From RGIG3009 sp045648765 (lineage in GTDB: Bacteria > Bacillota > Clostridia > Oscillospirales > Acutalibacteraceae): a stretch of DNA of 64,000 bases. The stretch lies in the NCBI GenBank assembly GCA_045648765.1, contig JAZROQ010000033.1, positions 21,606 through 85,605 on the forward strand, in the 5' to 3' direction. The translations under genes and the position numbers were made by a program. The notes beneath the pieces are model-generated. The model saw nothing but the letters and a program-made list of their open reading frames with translations, was not told where the DNA came from and ran no database searches. Position 1 is the stretch's first letter. The number at the start of each line of letters is the position of its first letter. Shown piece after piece: positions 16,389-23,698 of the stretch.

Positions 16389-17276
16389 TTAAATCCACGT
16401 ATCTTCCGGAATTTCTGTGGGGGGAACCTCTAACGATTGCGGCTTTTTGAGCAAACGGCGTAACATGCGGAACGATTCGGCATAATATTGACCGTCGCAA
16501 ATGCGTTCATCTGCTACAACGCGAATTTTTACCACTTTTTTGGCCTCGATCGTTCCGTCAAGCGAAGCAATTGGTATAATTTCCTTTTTGCCAAGCGCAA
16601 TGAAAACGGATGTGGTTCCAAAATTGTAAATATGGTGATATATTGGTGGGATGCCAATGGATCCCACGTCGGTAATATAAAATGACGTATGGAACGGACT
16701 GATGGTGTTGATGAATTTTGTCATCATGTTATGGTTATCCATAAATATAATAAAATTAACAAACGCGCGAATTAAACAAGCGGGCAAACGATTCAAAATG
16801 TTTGCAGCAACGTCGGTAGCGTTTTCGTTGTCGGCGTTGCGTACTTCATTTTCCATGGCATCGTTTACGCGATTGTAAACGTCGAAAATGGTATCGGTTT
16901 TTTCAAACGTGGGTTTGATGGTTGCTTCTAACCCATTTTGTGACAATTGACGTTTAACGGTCATGGAAGATGTTAAATGGTTGCGCGCGTAGGTTTTGCC
17001 GTTCATGACAAAGCGGTTTAATCGCGGGCGCATAACAAACAAACGCATGGCGGCCGCAATGAAAACGTGATACAACGAAAAATATGGCATGTCGTGTTCT
17101 TTGCGCATAGCACGCACATATTTTTCTAATTCTTCAATTTCAATGTAGTCGTCAAAAAAGACCTGAGAATCCGCACGACTTTTCATAATATGCGGCATTA
17201 CCGCAAAGACAGATTGGGTATGTCGTAGACGCCATCCATCTTTTCTGTCACCAAAGCGACGTTTTCTGTTTTCCAT
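16389..17276 (-). CDS. stand-alone E2-type acyltransferase-fold protein with altered active site
   Basis: This 295-residue protein resembles the catalytic domain of 2-oxo-acid dehydrogenase E2 (and chloramphenicol acetyltransferase), without lipoyl or binding domains. The region equivalent to the E2 motif DHRxxDG reads VADERICDGQYYA, so the catalytic His is Glu while the DG remains. Similar stand-alone forms occur in Clostridia and are often annotated as 2-oxoglutarate dehydrogenase, which is misleading. It may be a non-catalytic or differently catalytic member. It is followed by a shared terminator and lies 27 bp after the PH-protein gene, so both are probably co-transcribed. Confidence 0.75.
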   Translation of the reverse strand: MENRKRRFGDRKDGWRLRHTQSVFAVMPHIMKSRADSQVFFDDYIEIEELEKYVRAMRKEHDMPYFSLYHVFIAAAMRLFVMRPRLNRFVMNGKTYARNHLTSSMTVKRQLSQNGLEATIKPTFEKTDTIFDVYNRVNDAMENEVRNADNENATDVAANILNRLPACLIRAFVNFIIFMDNHNMMTKFINTISPFHTSFYITDVGSIGIPPIYHHIYNFGTTSVFIALGKKEIIPIASLDGTIEAKKVVKIRVVADERICDGQYYAESFRMLRRLLKKPQSLEVPPTEIPEDTWI

Positions 17277-17303
17277 ATGTTTGCCCCATCCTAACTAAAA
17301 AAA

Positions 17304-17666
17304 TCAATCAGCGGTAAACACCACGGGCGATTCCGCTTTTGCCCACAATTGCCGCAATTGTTCCGCAAAGGCCGCACCATTGCGAATGTTTTTGACCACA
17401 CATTCCGGAAACAACGGATTGCTGGTTGCCACGTAAACCGAAGACAAACCAAACCATTTTTGAACCGTGGTTTGAGTCAGTGCCATGTTCCGAATTTGCG
17501 AAAACGGAACGGTGTGAGTTGTTACCGCAAACAACCCCGTATGTCGCACCAAATGCTCCTCATGCAGTTCATATTGTGTGGCGGTAAGCGGTGCACCAAA
17601 CAAAAGCCAACGCTTTTTTTCACAAAAAAGCGGTTCGCTTTGCGTGGGCTGCAAAGTCGTTACCAT
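17304..17666 (-). CDS. bacterial PH-like domain protein
   Basis: This 120-residue protein is a single beta-rich domain: KKRWLLFGAPLTATQYELHEEHLVRHTGLF followed by VPFSQIRNMALTQ, the pattern of bPH2/YdbT-type domains (strands shown with linking residues omitted). Unlike YdbT it has no membrane segments. The start at 17666 is set by AGAGGAGG just upstream. It is probably co-transcribed with the E2-like gene from the promoter at 17725-17754. Confidence 0.65.
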   Translation of the reverse strand: MVTTLQPTQSEPLFCEKKRWLLFGAPLTATQYELHEEHLVRHTGLFAVTTHTVPFSQIRNMALTQTTVQKWFGLSSVYVATSNPLFPECVVKNIRNGAAFAEQLRQLWAKAESPVVFTAD

Positions 17667-17724
17667 ACCATTCCTCCTCTTTGAAAACTGCCGAAAAACG
17701 ACAAAATTTTCAAAATACACGAAC

Positions 17725-17754
17725 AGTATACTATAAAACACCCTTTTTTGTCAA
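17725..17754 (-). promoter_or_regulatory. sigma-A-type promoter for the PH/E2-like genes
   Basis: On minus, TTGACA (17749-17754), an 18-bp spacer and TATACT (17725-17730) lie 58 bp upstream of ATG 17666. Confidence 0.7.
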
Positions 17755-17797
17755 CTTTTTGCAAAAAGGGAGTATTTTCCACGGCTTTTTTGTGTAG

Positions 17798-17974
17798 TTA
17801 TTCGGTGGTGGTTGTAACGACCGGTTTGCCGTCTTTTCCCAATAAAACGGTCATGCCGCCGGCGTAACCGCTTTGCCGGTACAAGTAATTCACACCGGTT
17901 TCTTTGTCAACCCAAATTTCCATAGAACCCATGCCTTGGGTATAAACTTTTTCGAATCGTTTTTCTTTGGACAT
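17798..17974 (-). CDS. DUF6440 family small protein
   Basis: This 58-residue protein contains EKRFEKVYTQGMGSMEIWVD and ETGVNYLYRQSGYAGG, the hallmark of the DUF6440 family (xGVNYLxxxSGYAGGxTxLL). The function is unknown. The ATG at 17974 has GGAGAT about 5 bases upstream. It stands alone between the PH gene and tRNA-Arg. Confidence 0.8.
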   Translation of the reverse strand: MSKEKRFEKVYTQGMGSMEIWVDKETGVNYLYRQSGYAGGMTVLLGKDGKPVVTTTTE

Positions 17975-18050
17975 TGTACCATCTCCAATATTATGTTTGT
18001 TGATGTTAAGTATATCATAAACTATAAAAGTAATCAACAACGCACCTTCC

Positions 18051-18068
18051 GGGGTTCGAATCCCTTCG
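18051..18068 (+). repeat. inverted copy of the tRNA-Arg T-arm (18 bp)
   Basis: The 18 bases from 18051 are the exact reverse complement of 18122-18139 inside tRNA-Arg. They include the whole T-loop and T-stem, now pointing the other way just beyond the tRNA terminator. Confidence 0.7.
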
Positions 18069-18073
18069 AACGG

Positions 18074-18112
18074 AAAAAGAGAGCACCAACCTTACGGTTA
18101 GTACTCTCTTTT
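18074..18112 (-). terminator. terminator of tRNA-Arg
   Basis: On minus, AAAAGAGAGTACTAACC-GTAAG-GGTTGGTGCTCTC (two mismatches) is followed by TTTTT. It starts directly after the encoded CCA. Confidence 0.8.
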
Positions 18113-18189
18113 TGGCGCGCCCGAAGGGATTCGAACCCCTGACCTCTTGATTCGTAGTCAAGCACTCTATCCAGCTGAGCTACGAGCGC
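18113..18189 (-). tRNA. tRNA-Arg (anticodon ACG)
   Basis: The cloverleaf is complete. The acceptor GCGCTCG pairs with CGGGCGC. The D-arm is GCTCAGCTGGATAGAGT. The anticodon arm TTGACTACGAATCAA places ACG in the loop. The T-arm is AGGGGTTCGAATCCCTT, and discriminator G is followed by a genomically encoded CCA. Confidence 0.97.
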
Positions 18190-18278
18190 ATAGGCAAACA
18201 ACGTAGTAGATTATAGTGTGTTTTTTTGAAAAAGTCAAGGGGATTTTTAAAAAAATTCAAATTCTCTTGATTTTCTGT

Positions 18279-19595
18279 TTATTTTCGGTGGGGTTTCATG
18301 TTTTTGCGGATAGTTTGCCAAAGCAAGTGGGGATATTGAACAAGCGAAACGGTGGGGGCAGACAAATACAAATGCGAAACCGATTCAGCAAACCCCAGGA
18401 CCATTAAAAATGTGCCGACCAGTTTGGGAGAAAGGAACGGATAGTCCACCATGCCGTATACCACAAAAGCAATCACAAACATGGTCAAAACAAAACCTAA
18501 ACCGTGCCCGTGGGCGCGGCGGTTTGCCAATTCCAAATTGCTTTGTAAAATTTTGGTTGCGACAGTGCACATAACAAACAAAAGAACGAAACCGCCTTCC
18601 ACAAGCAGTTGCAAAACAAGGTTATGAGAATGGGGGGCGTTGATACCTGCGTTTGTCAGGCAATCCCAAAAGTTGGAAACGCCGGCGCCCAATCCAAACA
18701 AGGGGCGTTCGATAATTGTTTGCACCGCCACGCTCCACACTTGAAAACGTTCGGTAATGGCAACGTCGGTGGTGGAACCAATGGATAAAAAGCGACTTGT
18801 GACGGCTTCCGGAATTAACGATACGGCGGCAATCAAGCACAAAACAAATGGGGTTAGGTGTTTGAAGTTTAGTGCCAAAAGCAGCAGCAGCATAGAAAGC
18901 AAGGCAATGTAGGCACCGCGGGAAAAAGAAACAAAAACACCCAGCAAAGCAAGTAACAAACACCCGCGCATCCACAGCGCGATTTTGGTTCGCGGTCCCG
19001 AAAAGCCTGCATAACCCACAAAAGGAATAACCATAACCAGATACTCGGCCAAAATGTTGGGGTTGTTGAACGTGCCGGCGGCGCGGTCAAAGCCTAGATG
19101 CAAATTGATACCCAAAGGGAAAACGGAATATAGTTTTTCGTCCAATGCAAACCACAGTTGGTTGGGAAGTTTAAGGCCGAAAACATCTCGCAAAAGATAT
19201 TGCGAACAAGCGATCAGCCCCACAACACCTGCGATGACACTGACAAAAAGCAGCGCAGTGTGCAAACGACGACGATTGCACAACACGGTGGTGAGTGACA
19301 AATAGCCGCAGAACATAACCACCCACATTAAAACGGTGGAAAGAGTGTTACCAACGTGATAAGAGTAGGTGGCAGAAAGTAGTTGAAACGCCATAAACAA
19401 CAGCAGCAGTTTGCCCAACGTGCCGAGTTGAATGACGGTTTGGCGGTTATGGGCATCTTTGACGGCGGCACAAAGCGAACCGATTGCCAAAAACGGAGCG
19501 CAGTATTCCGGCAACAGCGGAACAAGCGTAAGCAACAATATAGACCAAAAAAACGAAAAATCTGTGCGAACAAGTTGAACCAATCGTTTGCCCAT
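18279..19595 (-). CDS. O-antigen ligase/polymerase-like membrane protein (Wzy_C family)
   Basis: This 438-residue protein has about 10-12 membrane segments. FNNPNILAEYLVMV, SFSRGAYIALLSML and the loop GLGAGVSNFWDC...HSHNLVLQLLVEGG are typical of the Wzy_C/O-antigen ligase superfamily, in which the loop His is functional. In a Gram-positive it may join or polymerise a surface or teichoic glycan; no glycosyltransferase neighbours specify which. The start at 19595 is set by GAAAGGAG. It is divergent from apbE. Confidence 0.85.
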   Translation of the reverse strand: MGKRLVQLVRTDFSFFWSILLLTLVPLLPEYCAPFLAIGSLCAAVKDAHNRQTVIQLGTLGKLLLLFMAFQLLSATYSYHVGNTLSTVLMWVVMFCGYLSLTTVLCNRRRLHTALLFVSVIAGVVGLIACSQYLLRDVFGLKLPNQLWFALDEKLYSVFPLGINLHLGFDRAAGTFNNPNILAEYLVMVIPFVGYAGFSGPRTKIALWMRGCLLLALLGVFVSFSRGAYIALLSMLLLLLALNFKHLTPFVLCLIAAVSLIPEAVTSRFLSIGSTTDVAITERFQVWSVAVQTIIERPLFGLGAGVSNFWDCLTNAGINAPHSHNLVLQLLVEGGFVLLFVMCTVATKILQSNLELANRRAHGHGLGFVLTMFVIAFVVYGMVDYPFLSPKLVGTFLMVLGFAESVSHLYLSAPTVSLVQYPHLLWQTIRKNMKPHRK

Positions 19596-19628
19596 ACCGA
19601 CACTCCTTTCCCAAAACATCTCATTGTT

Positions 19629-19657
19629 AGTATACCTTTTAAAAAAGTAATGTGCAA
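19629..19657 (-). promoter_or_regulatory. sigma-A-type promoter for the Wzy-like gene
   Basis: On minus, TTGCAC (19652-19657), a 17-bp spacer and TATACT (19629-19634) lie 33 bp before ATG 19595. Confidence 0.72.
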
Positions 19658-19684
19658 TCATTGTGACAAAGTTGTTACTTTTTC

Positions 19685-19714
19685 TTTACAGATGACAAGA
19701 AAAAATGGTACACT
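19685..19714 (+). promoter_or_regulatory. probable promoter for apbE
   Basis: TTTACA (19685-19690), an 18-bp spacer and TACACT (19709-19714) lie 25 bp before ATG 19740. Confidence 0.55.
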
Positions 19715-19739
19715 GTGTGCATAGAGAAAGGAATGCGAT

Positions 19740-20723
19740 ATGAAAAAATTTGTACTGTTTTTATGTGCGTTTTTTTGCCTTCTTGGAAGCGTTGGTTGCC
19801 AAAAGAAAACCCCTTCGTTTTCGCGTTCGGGTTTTGCGCTGAACACAGCGGTAAGCGTTACGGTGTATGATGTGTCCAAAGCGACGGCAGACAAAGCTTT
19901 GGCGGCAAGTTTTGATCAAATCGAACGGCTGGAAGCGTTGCTCAGTGTTACCAGAGAGGGCAGTGATATTGAAAAATTAAACAAAGCAAACGGGCAGGTT
20001 ACCGCAATATCCGATGAAACAGCGAAACTTTTGCGGCAAGCAAAAGAATATGGCAAACTTTCAAACGGAGCGTTTGACGTGACGATCCGACCGTTGACGG
20101 CGTTGTGGGATTTTTCGGCAGAAAACCCAACCATCCCCCGCGAGGATGCATTGTTACAAGCGGTCAAAGCGGTGGATTACCGCCAACTGGTTGTGACCGA
20201 AAAAACGGCGCAAATACCGACAGGGGCGGGCATAGATTTAGGAGGAATTGCCAAGGGGTATGTTGCTGACTGTGTAAGGAGTGTGTTGCAACAACACGGT
20301 GTCAGCTCGGCAATTATTGATTTAGGCGGTAACATTGTAGCGTGCGGAAACAAGCAAGGGAAAAAGTTTCGTATCGGCATTAAAAACCCAAAAGAAACGG
20401 CACAATTGTGCGCTGTAATTGAGGGAGAAGATGTTTCGGCGGTGACATCCGGTGTGTATGAGCGCGGGTTTACCGTTGACGGTGTACGATACCATCATTT
20501 GTTGGACCCACAAAGCGGTATGCCGGTGAACAATGGTTTATCCTCGGTGACGATTGTGTGTGAAAGTTCGGCACAAGCGGATGCGTTGTCCACGGCGTGT
20601 TTTGTGATGGGCGAACAAGCGGCAACAAAACTGATAGAGTCGTTAGACGGGGTAGAAGCGTTGTTTGTAAGAACAGATGGTACCATAAAGGCAACCGATG
20701 GGTTGTTTTTTGAAAAGGTATAA
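19740..20723 (+). CDS. apbE: FAD:protein FMN transferase lipoprotein
   Basis: This 327-residue protein is a lipoprotein (lipobox LGSVGC at residues 16-21) with a full ApbE domain. It covalently attaches FMN to Thr residues of target flavoproteins outside the membrane, for example NqrC/RnfG subunits. Conserved segments are GAFDVTIRPLTALWDF, GIDLGGIAKGYVAD, AIIDLGGNI and HHLLDPQSGMPVN. No Rnf or Nqr genes are in the window, so its target is elsewhere. Confidence 0.95.
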   Translation: MKKFVLFLCAFFCLLGSVGCQKKTPSFSRSGFALNTAVSVTVYDVSKATADKALAASFDQIERLEALLSVTREGSDIEKLNKANGQVTAISDETAKLLRQAKEYGKLSNGAFDVTIRPLTALWDFSAENPTIPREDALLQAVKAVDYRQLVVTEKTAQIPTGAGIDLGGIAKGYVADCVRSVLQQHGVSSAIIDLGGNIVACGNKQGKKFRIGIKNPKETAQLCAVIEGEDVSAVTSGVYERGFTVDGVRYHHLLDPQSGMPVNNGLSSVTIVCESSAQADALSTACFVMGEQAATKLIESLDGVEALFVRTDGTIKATDGLFFEKV

Positions 20724-20761
20724 AAAAGCGCTGTTGAGAAGTTTTCTCAACAGCGCTTTTT
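20722..20761. terminator. bidirectional intrinsic terminator
   Basis: AAAAAGCGCTGTTGAGAA pairs with TTCTCAACAGCGCTTTTT around a GTT loop between convergent genes. Confidence 0.88.
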
Positions 20762-20774
20762 AAGTTGTTAAAAC

Positions 20775-21755
20775 TTATGCGTTTGCAATTTCGTCCAACA
20801 CAAATGCAAGAGAAGCGGTAGCATCTGCCAAAGTGGCTTTTTCGACCGGTTTTTGTTGTTTGGCGCAATCGGTGAAATAGACCAATTCGTTGAAGTAACC
20901 GCCCAAATCCGAAACGTTGCCGCCTTCAAAGCCGTCGCCTTCGACCGTGGTTTTGACAACCGGAATTTCTTCGGCGCCGTTTTCAGTATACAAAAGGAAT
21001 TTACCGCCGCTGTTTTCCACAACACCTTTTTCGAATACCACACGGAACGTGGCGGTGAAGGGGTAGGTGGTGGGGAGATTCCAAGTGCCTTCTACGGTGA
21101 CAACAAAGTCATTGTAGCGCAAAGCGGTGTTGATGTAGGAATTGGCCTCGCCCAAAGTGTTTTTTGCCGAGGAATAGCTGTTGGGTTTGCCGAACAAAGA
21201 CAACGCATAGTCGACGTCGTGAATGTGCAAGTCTTGTGCGGCACCGCCCGACAATTCGGTTTTCAGCAACCAATCTTCCCAACCCCATGTCGGCACAGGG
21301 CTTAAACGACGGAAGTTTGCGTTGATTACTTTGCCGTAGGTGCCTTTGTCAACAATGTCTTTGAGGGCTACGTATTCATCCCAAAAACGGATAACTTGGC
21401 CGATTTGCACTTGGCAACCGGTGGCAGCAGCTTTTTGGAGCATGGCAACACCTTGTTCGTTGGTGAGCGCTACCGGTTTTTCCACAAACAAGTATTTGAC
21501 TTTGTCCATAGCGAGTAGCGCGTATTCGGCGTGCAAGAAGGTGGGCAAGCAAATATCGATGATGTCTACATCGGCGTTGGCAATCAAATCTTTACCGTCA
21601 CCATAAATGACAGCGTTGGTGCCCTCTGCCAAAGTTTCGGCTTTGTCACGACGGATGTCTGCGAGGGCCGCAATTTCCACACCGGGGATGTTTTTGTAGC
21701 AGTTGCAGTGCATGGTGCCCATAAAGCCGCAACCGATCAAACCTACTTTTATCAT
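20775..21755 (-). CDS. Gfo/Idh/MocA family sugar dehydrogenase
   Basis: This 326-residue NAD(P)-dependent oxidoreductase has the Rossmann motif GLIGCGFMG at the N-terminus and the EKP signature in FVEKPVALT. The C-terminal half includes HDVDYALSLFG with the active-site His/Asp pattern of the family. It starts at ATG 21755, with AAGAGGTG at 21762-21769. Together with the TIM-barrel isomerase 12 bp upstream and the divergent AraC regulator it forms a sugar or inositol catabolic unit; the substrate is not identifiable. Confidence 0.9.
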   Translation of the reverse strand: MIKVGLIGCGFMGTMHCNCYKNIPGVEIAALADIRRDKAETLAEGTNAVIYGDGKDLIANADVDIIDICLPTFLHAEYALLAMDKVKYLFVEKPVALTNEQGVAMLQKAAATGCQVQIGQVIRFWDEYVALKDIVDKGTYGKVINANFRRLSPVPTWGWEDWLLKTELSGGAAQDLHIHDVDYALSLFGKPNSYSSAKNTLGEANSYINTALRYNDFVVTVEGTWNLPTTYPFTATFRVVFEKGVVENSGGKFLLYTENGAEEIPVVKTTVEGDGFEGGNVSDLGGYFNELVYFTDCAKQQKPVEKATLADATASLAFVLDEIANA

Positions 21756-21767
21756 AGTTCGCACCTC

Positions 21768-22607
21768 TTACTTTCTTCCTAAAATTTTATCCATTGACAA
21801 CGAAGTGTTGTAAATCAACGCATCGTTATAGGTGGCATAGTTGGGGATCATTTCGGCAGTAACCCAACCATCGTAGCCGACTTGTTTGAAAGCGTCCATT
21901 ACGGCGGGGTAGTTGACGTCGCCGGCAAGCAAATCCACAAAGCCGTGCAAACCGCCGGCAGCTTTGCGATAATCCTTAAAGTGAACTTTTTTGATGCGGT
22001 TGCCCAATACACGAATCCAGTGTTCGGGATAGCCGTTGAACAAGATGTTTCCGACGTCTAAGTAGCTGCCAACATAGTCGCTGCCGATGGCATCGATAAA
22101 GTTTTTCATTTCGATGGGGGATGTTAAGAATTTGTTCCACACATTTTCAAGACCGATGTTCACTTTGGCGGCTTCGGCATACGTTTTCAGTTTAGAGAAA
22201 GCTTCCAAACTGCGGTCGTAAGCGGTTTGATAATCAACCACACAGTTGGGGTCGACAAAATCGGCACATACGGTGCCGGGGATAACCAAGCAAGAGTCAC
22301 AACCCAAAGCTTGTGCCATATCGATTTCTTTTTTGACAATGTCCATACCGCGGCTGCGAATGGCGGCATCGTCAGAAGTGATCGGATAATCCCAGTAAAG
22401 ACCGCAAGCTACGCTATACAGTTGCAAACCGCAATCGTTCGCCAAATTTTTGATACGTGCCCATTCTTTTTCGTCCGAAGTAAGCGATGCTTCGCCGGTT
22501 TCGTTTAATGCAACTTCTACACCTTCAAAGCCGGCTTTGGCTGCCAAACGAAAAGATTCTTCCAACGAGAGATTCCCGAAGGACCAAATGCTGATACCTT
22601 TTTTCAT
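21768..22607 (-). CDS. sugar phosphate isomerase/epimerase (xylose isomerase-like TIM barrel)
   Basis: This 279-residue AP-endonuclease-2-type TIM barrel has metal ligands in typical places: GLENVWNKF (Glu), GSYLDVGN (Asp), VHFKDYR (His and Asp) and VTAEMIP (Glu). Such enzymes isomerise or epimerise keto-sugars or inosose. It is first in the operon with the Gfo/Idh gene, with an AAGGAGG site before ATG 22607. The pairing suggests dehydrogenation of a sugar followed by isomerisation, or the reverse. Confidence 0.9.
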   Translation of the reverse strand: MKKGISIWSFGNLSLEESFRLAAKAGFEGVEVALNETGEASLTSDEKEWARIKNLANDCGLQLYSVACGLYWDYPITSDDAAIRSRGMDIVKKEIDMAQALGCDSCLVIPGTVCADFVDPNCVVDYQTAYDRSLEAFSKLKTYAEAAKVNIGLENVWNKFLTSPIEMKNFIDAIGSDYVGSYLDVGNILFNGYPEHWIRVLGNRIKKVHFKDYRKAAGGLHGFVDLLAGDVNYPAVMDAFKQVGYDGWVTAEMIPNYATYNDALIYNTSLSMDKILGRK

Positions 22608-22724
22608 AATGAGCCTCCTTGTATTTTTGTTACTTTTATGATAGAATATTTTTGTGCTAAAAAACAGATATTTTTGTACCGCAAACGTTCATTTTTGTCC
22701 AATTAAAAAACGAGGTGGCTTTTT

Positions 22725-23603
22725 ATGATACCTTACATCAAGCGAAAGTTTAAAACAGTTATCAATATTACCGAGGTTGTGACAATCCATTATTACGAAT
22801 TTGATGCGTCGTTTGTCTTTGAGGGAGAAGCGCACGATTTTTGGGAAATGGTATATGTTGACAGCGGCGCGGTGGAAGTGACCAGTGACGGTAAACCGCT
22901 GATTTTGAAACAGGGGGAAATTGTTTTCCACAAACCCAACGAGTTTCACACCATTCGGTCGTACGATTCGTCACCCAATATTTTTGTGATTTCGTTTGTG
23001 TGCAAATCGGCGGCAATGCGCTTTTTTGAAAATTATACCGATGCGGTCAGCAAACACCTTAAACCGTTGTTGGCGGGTGTTATTCACGAGGCAGAAAATA
23101 CATATTACATTCCCAAAAACGACACTTCACCTATAAAATTCGAGTTAAAACCAAGCGCAAAAGTGGGTGGAGAACAGCTGATACAACTGTATTTGGAGCA
23201 GTTTTTAATTACGCTTTTGCGCGATGTGACCGAAAAACAGGAAATTAGTTTTTTGCCGACCAAAGAAAGCGTGGAAACGCAATTGGTGTCGCAAATAAAG
23301 CAATATATTCGTGCGAAAGCGGCCGAAAAGGTAAAGGTGGAGGATATTTGCAATGCTTTTGGATACAGTAAATCGTATTTGAGTTTGTTGTTTAAAGAAC
23401 AAACAGGGTATCCGCTTTCCCAGTACCACACACGTTGTCAAATTGAAGAAGCCAAAAAAATGATTCGGCAAAACCGTTACAATATTACACAAATTTCGGA
23501 TTTGTTAGGATTTGATAATCCGCAATATTTTGCGCGGGTGTTCAAACGTGTGACAGGGCTTACCCCCACAGAATTCAGACGTTCGTTGGCGATAGATAAC
23601 TAG
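22725..23603 (+). CDS. AraC family regulator with cupin sensor
   Basis: This 292-residue regulator has an N-terminal cupin (residues about 20-100, with GDKPLI-like turn and HKPNEFHTI) and a C-terminal two-HTH AraC domain: VEDICNAFGYSKSYLSLLFK and ITQISDLLGFDNPQYFARVF. It is divergent from the isomerase/dehydrogenase operon with a 117-bp shared intergenic region, so it probably controls that operon in response to its sugar. Confidence 0.9.
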   Translation: MIPYIKRKFKTVINITEVVTIHYYEFDASFVFEGEAHDFWEMVYVDSGAVEVTSDGKPLILKQGEIVFHKPNEFHTIRSYDSSPNIFVISFVCKSAAMRFFENYTDAVSKHLKPLLAGVIHEAENTYYIPKNDTSPIKFELKPSAKVGGEQLIQLYLEQFLITLLRDVTEKQEISFLPTKESVETQLVSQIKQYIRAKAAEKVKVEDICNAFGYSKSYLSLLFKEQTGYPLSQYHTRCQIEEAKKMIRQNRYNITQISDLLGFDNPQYFARVFKRVTGLTPTEFRRSLAIDN

Positions 23604-23618
23604 TTTGAAATTTGAAAC

Positions 23619-23646
23619 TTGACGAAATACCAAGATATGGTATAAA
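23619..23646 (+). promoter_or_regulatory. probable promoter for the topoisomerase pair
   Basis: TTGACG (23619-23624), a 16-bp spacer and TATAAA (23641-23646) lie 52 bp before ATG 23699. Confidence 0.65.
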
Positions 23647-23698
23647 ATAATAAAGAATGTTCAACAGAACTACTACATTTAAGAAGGATGCGTGAAGC

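Noticed and set aside
18141..18175. Reading the tRNA at 18113-18189 as tRNA-Thr or another ACG-like misassignment
   Set aside because: The anticodon loop CTACGAA gives ACG, which decodes CGN arginine codons, and the D-arm GCTCAGCTGGATAGAGT is typical for tRNA-Arg.
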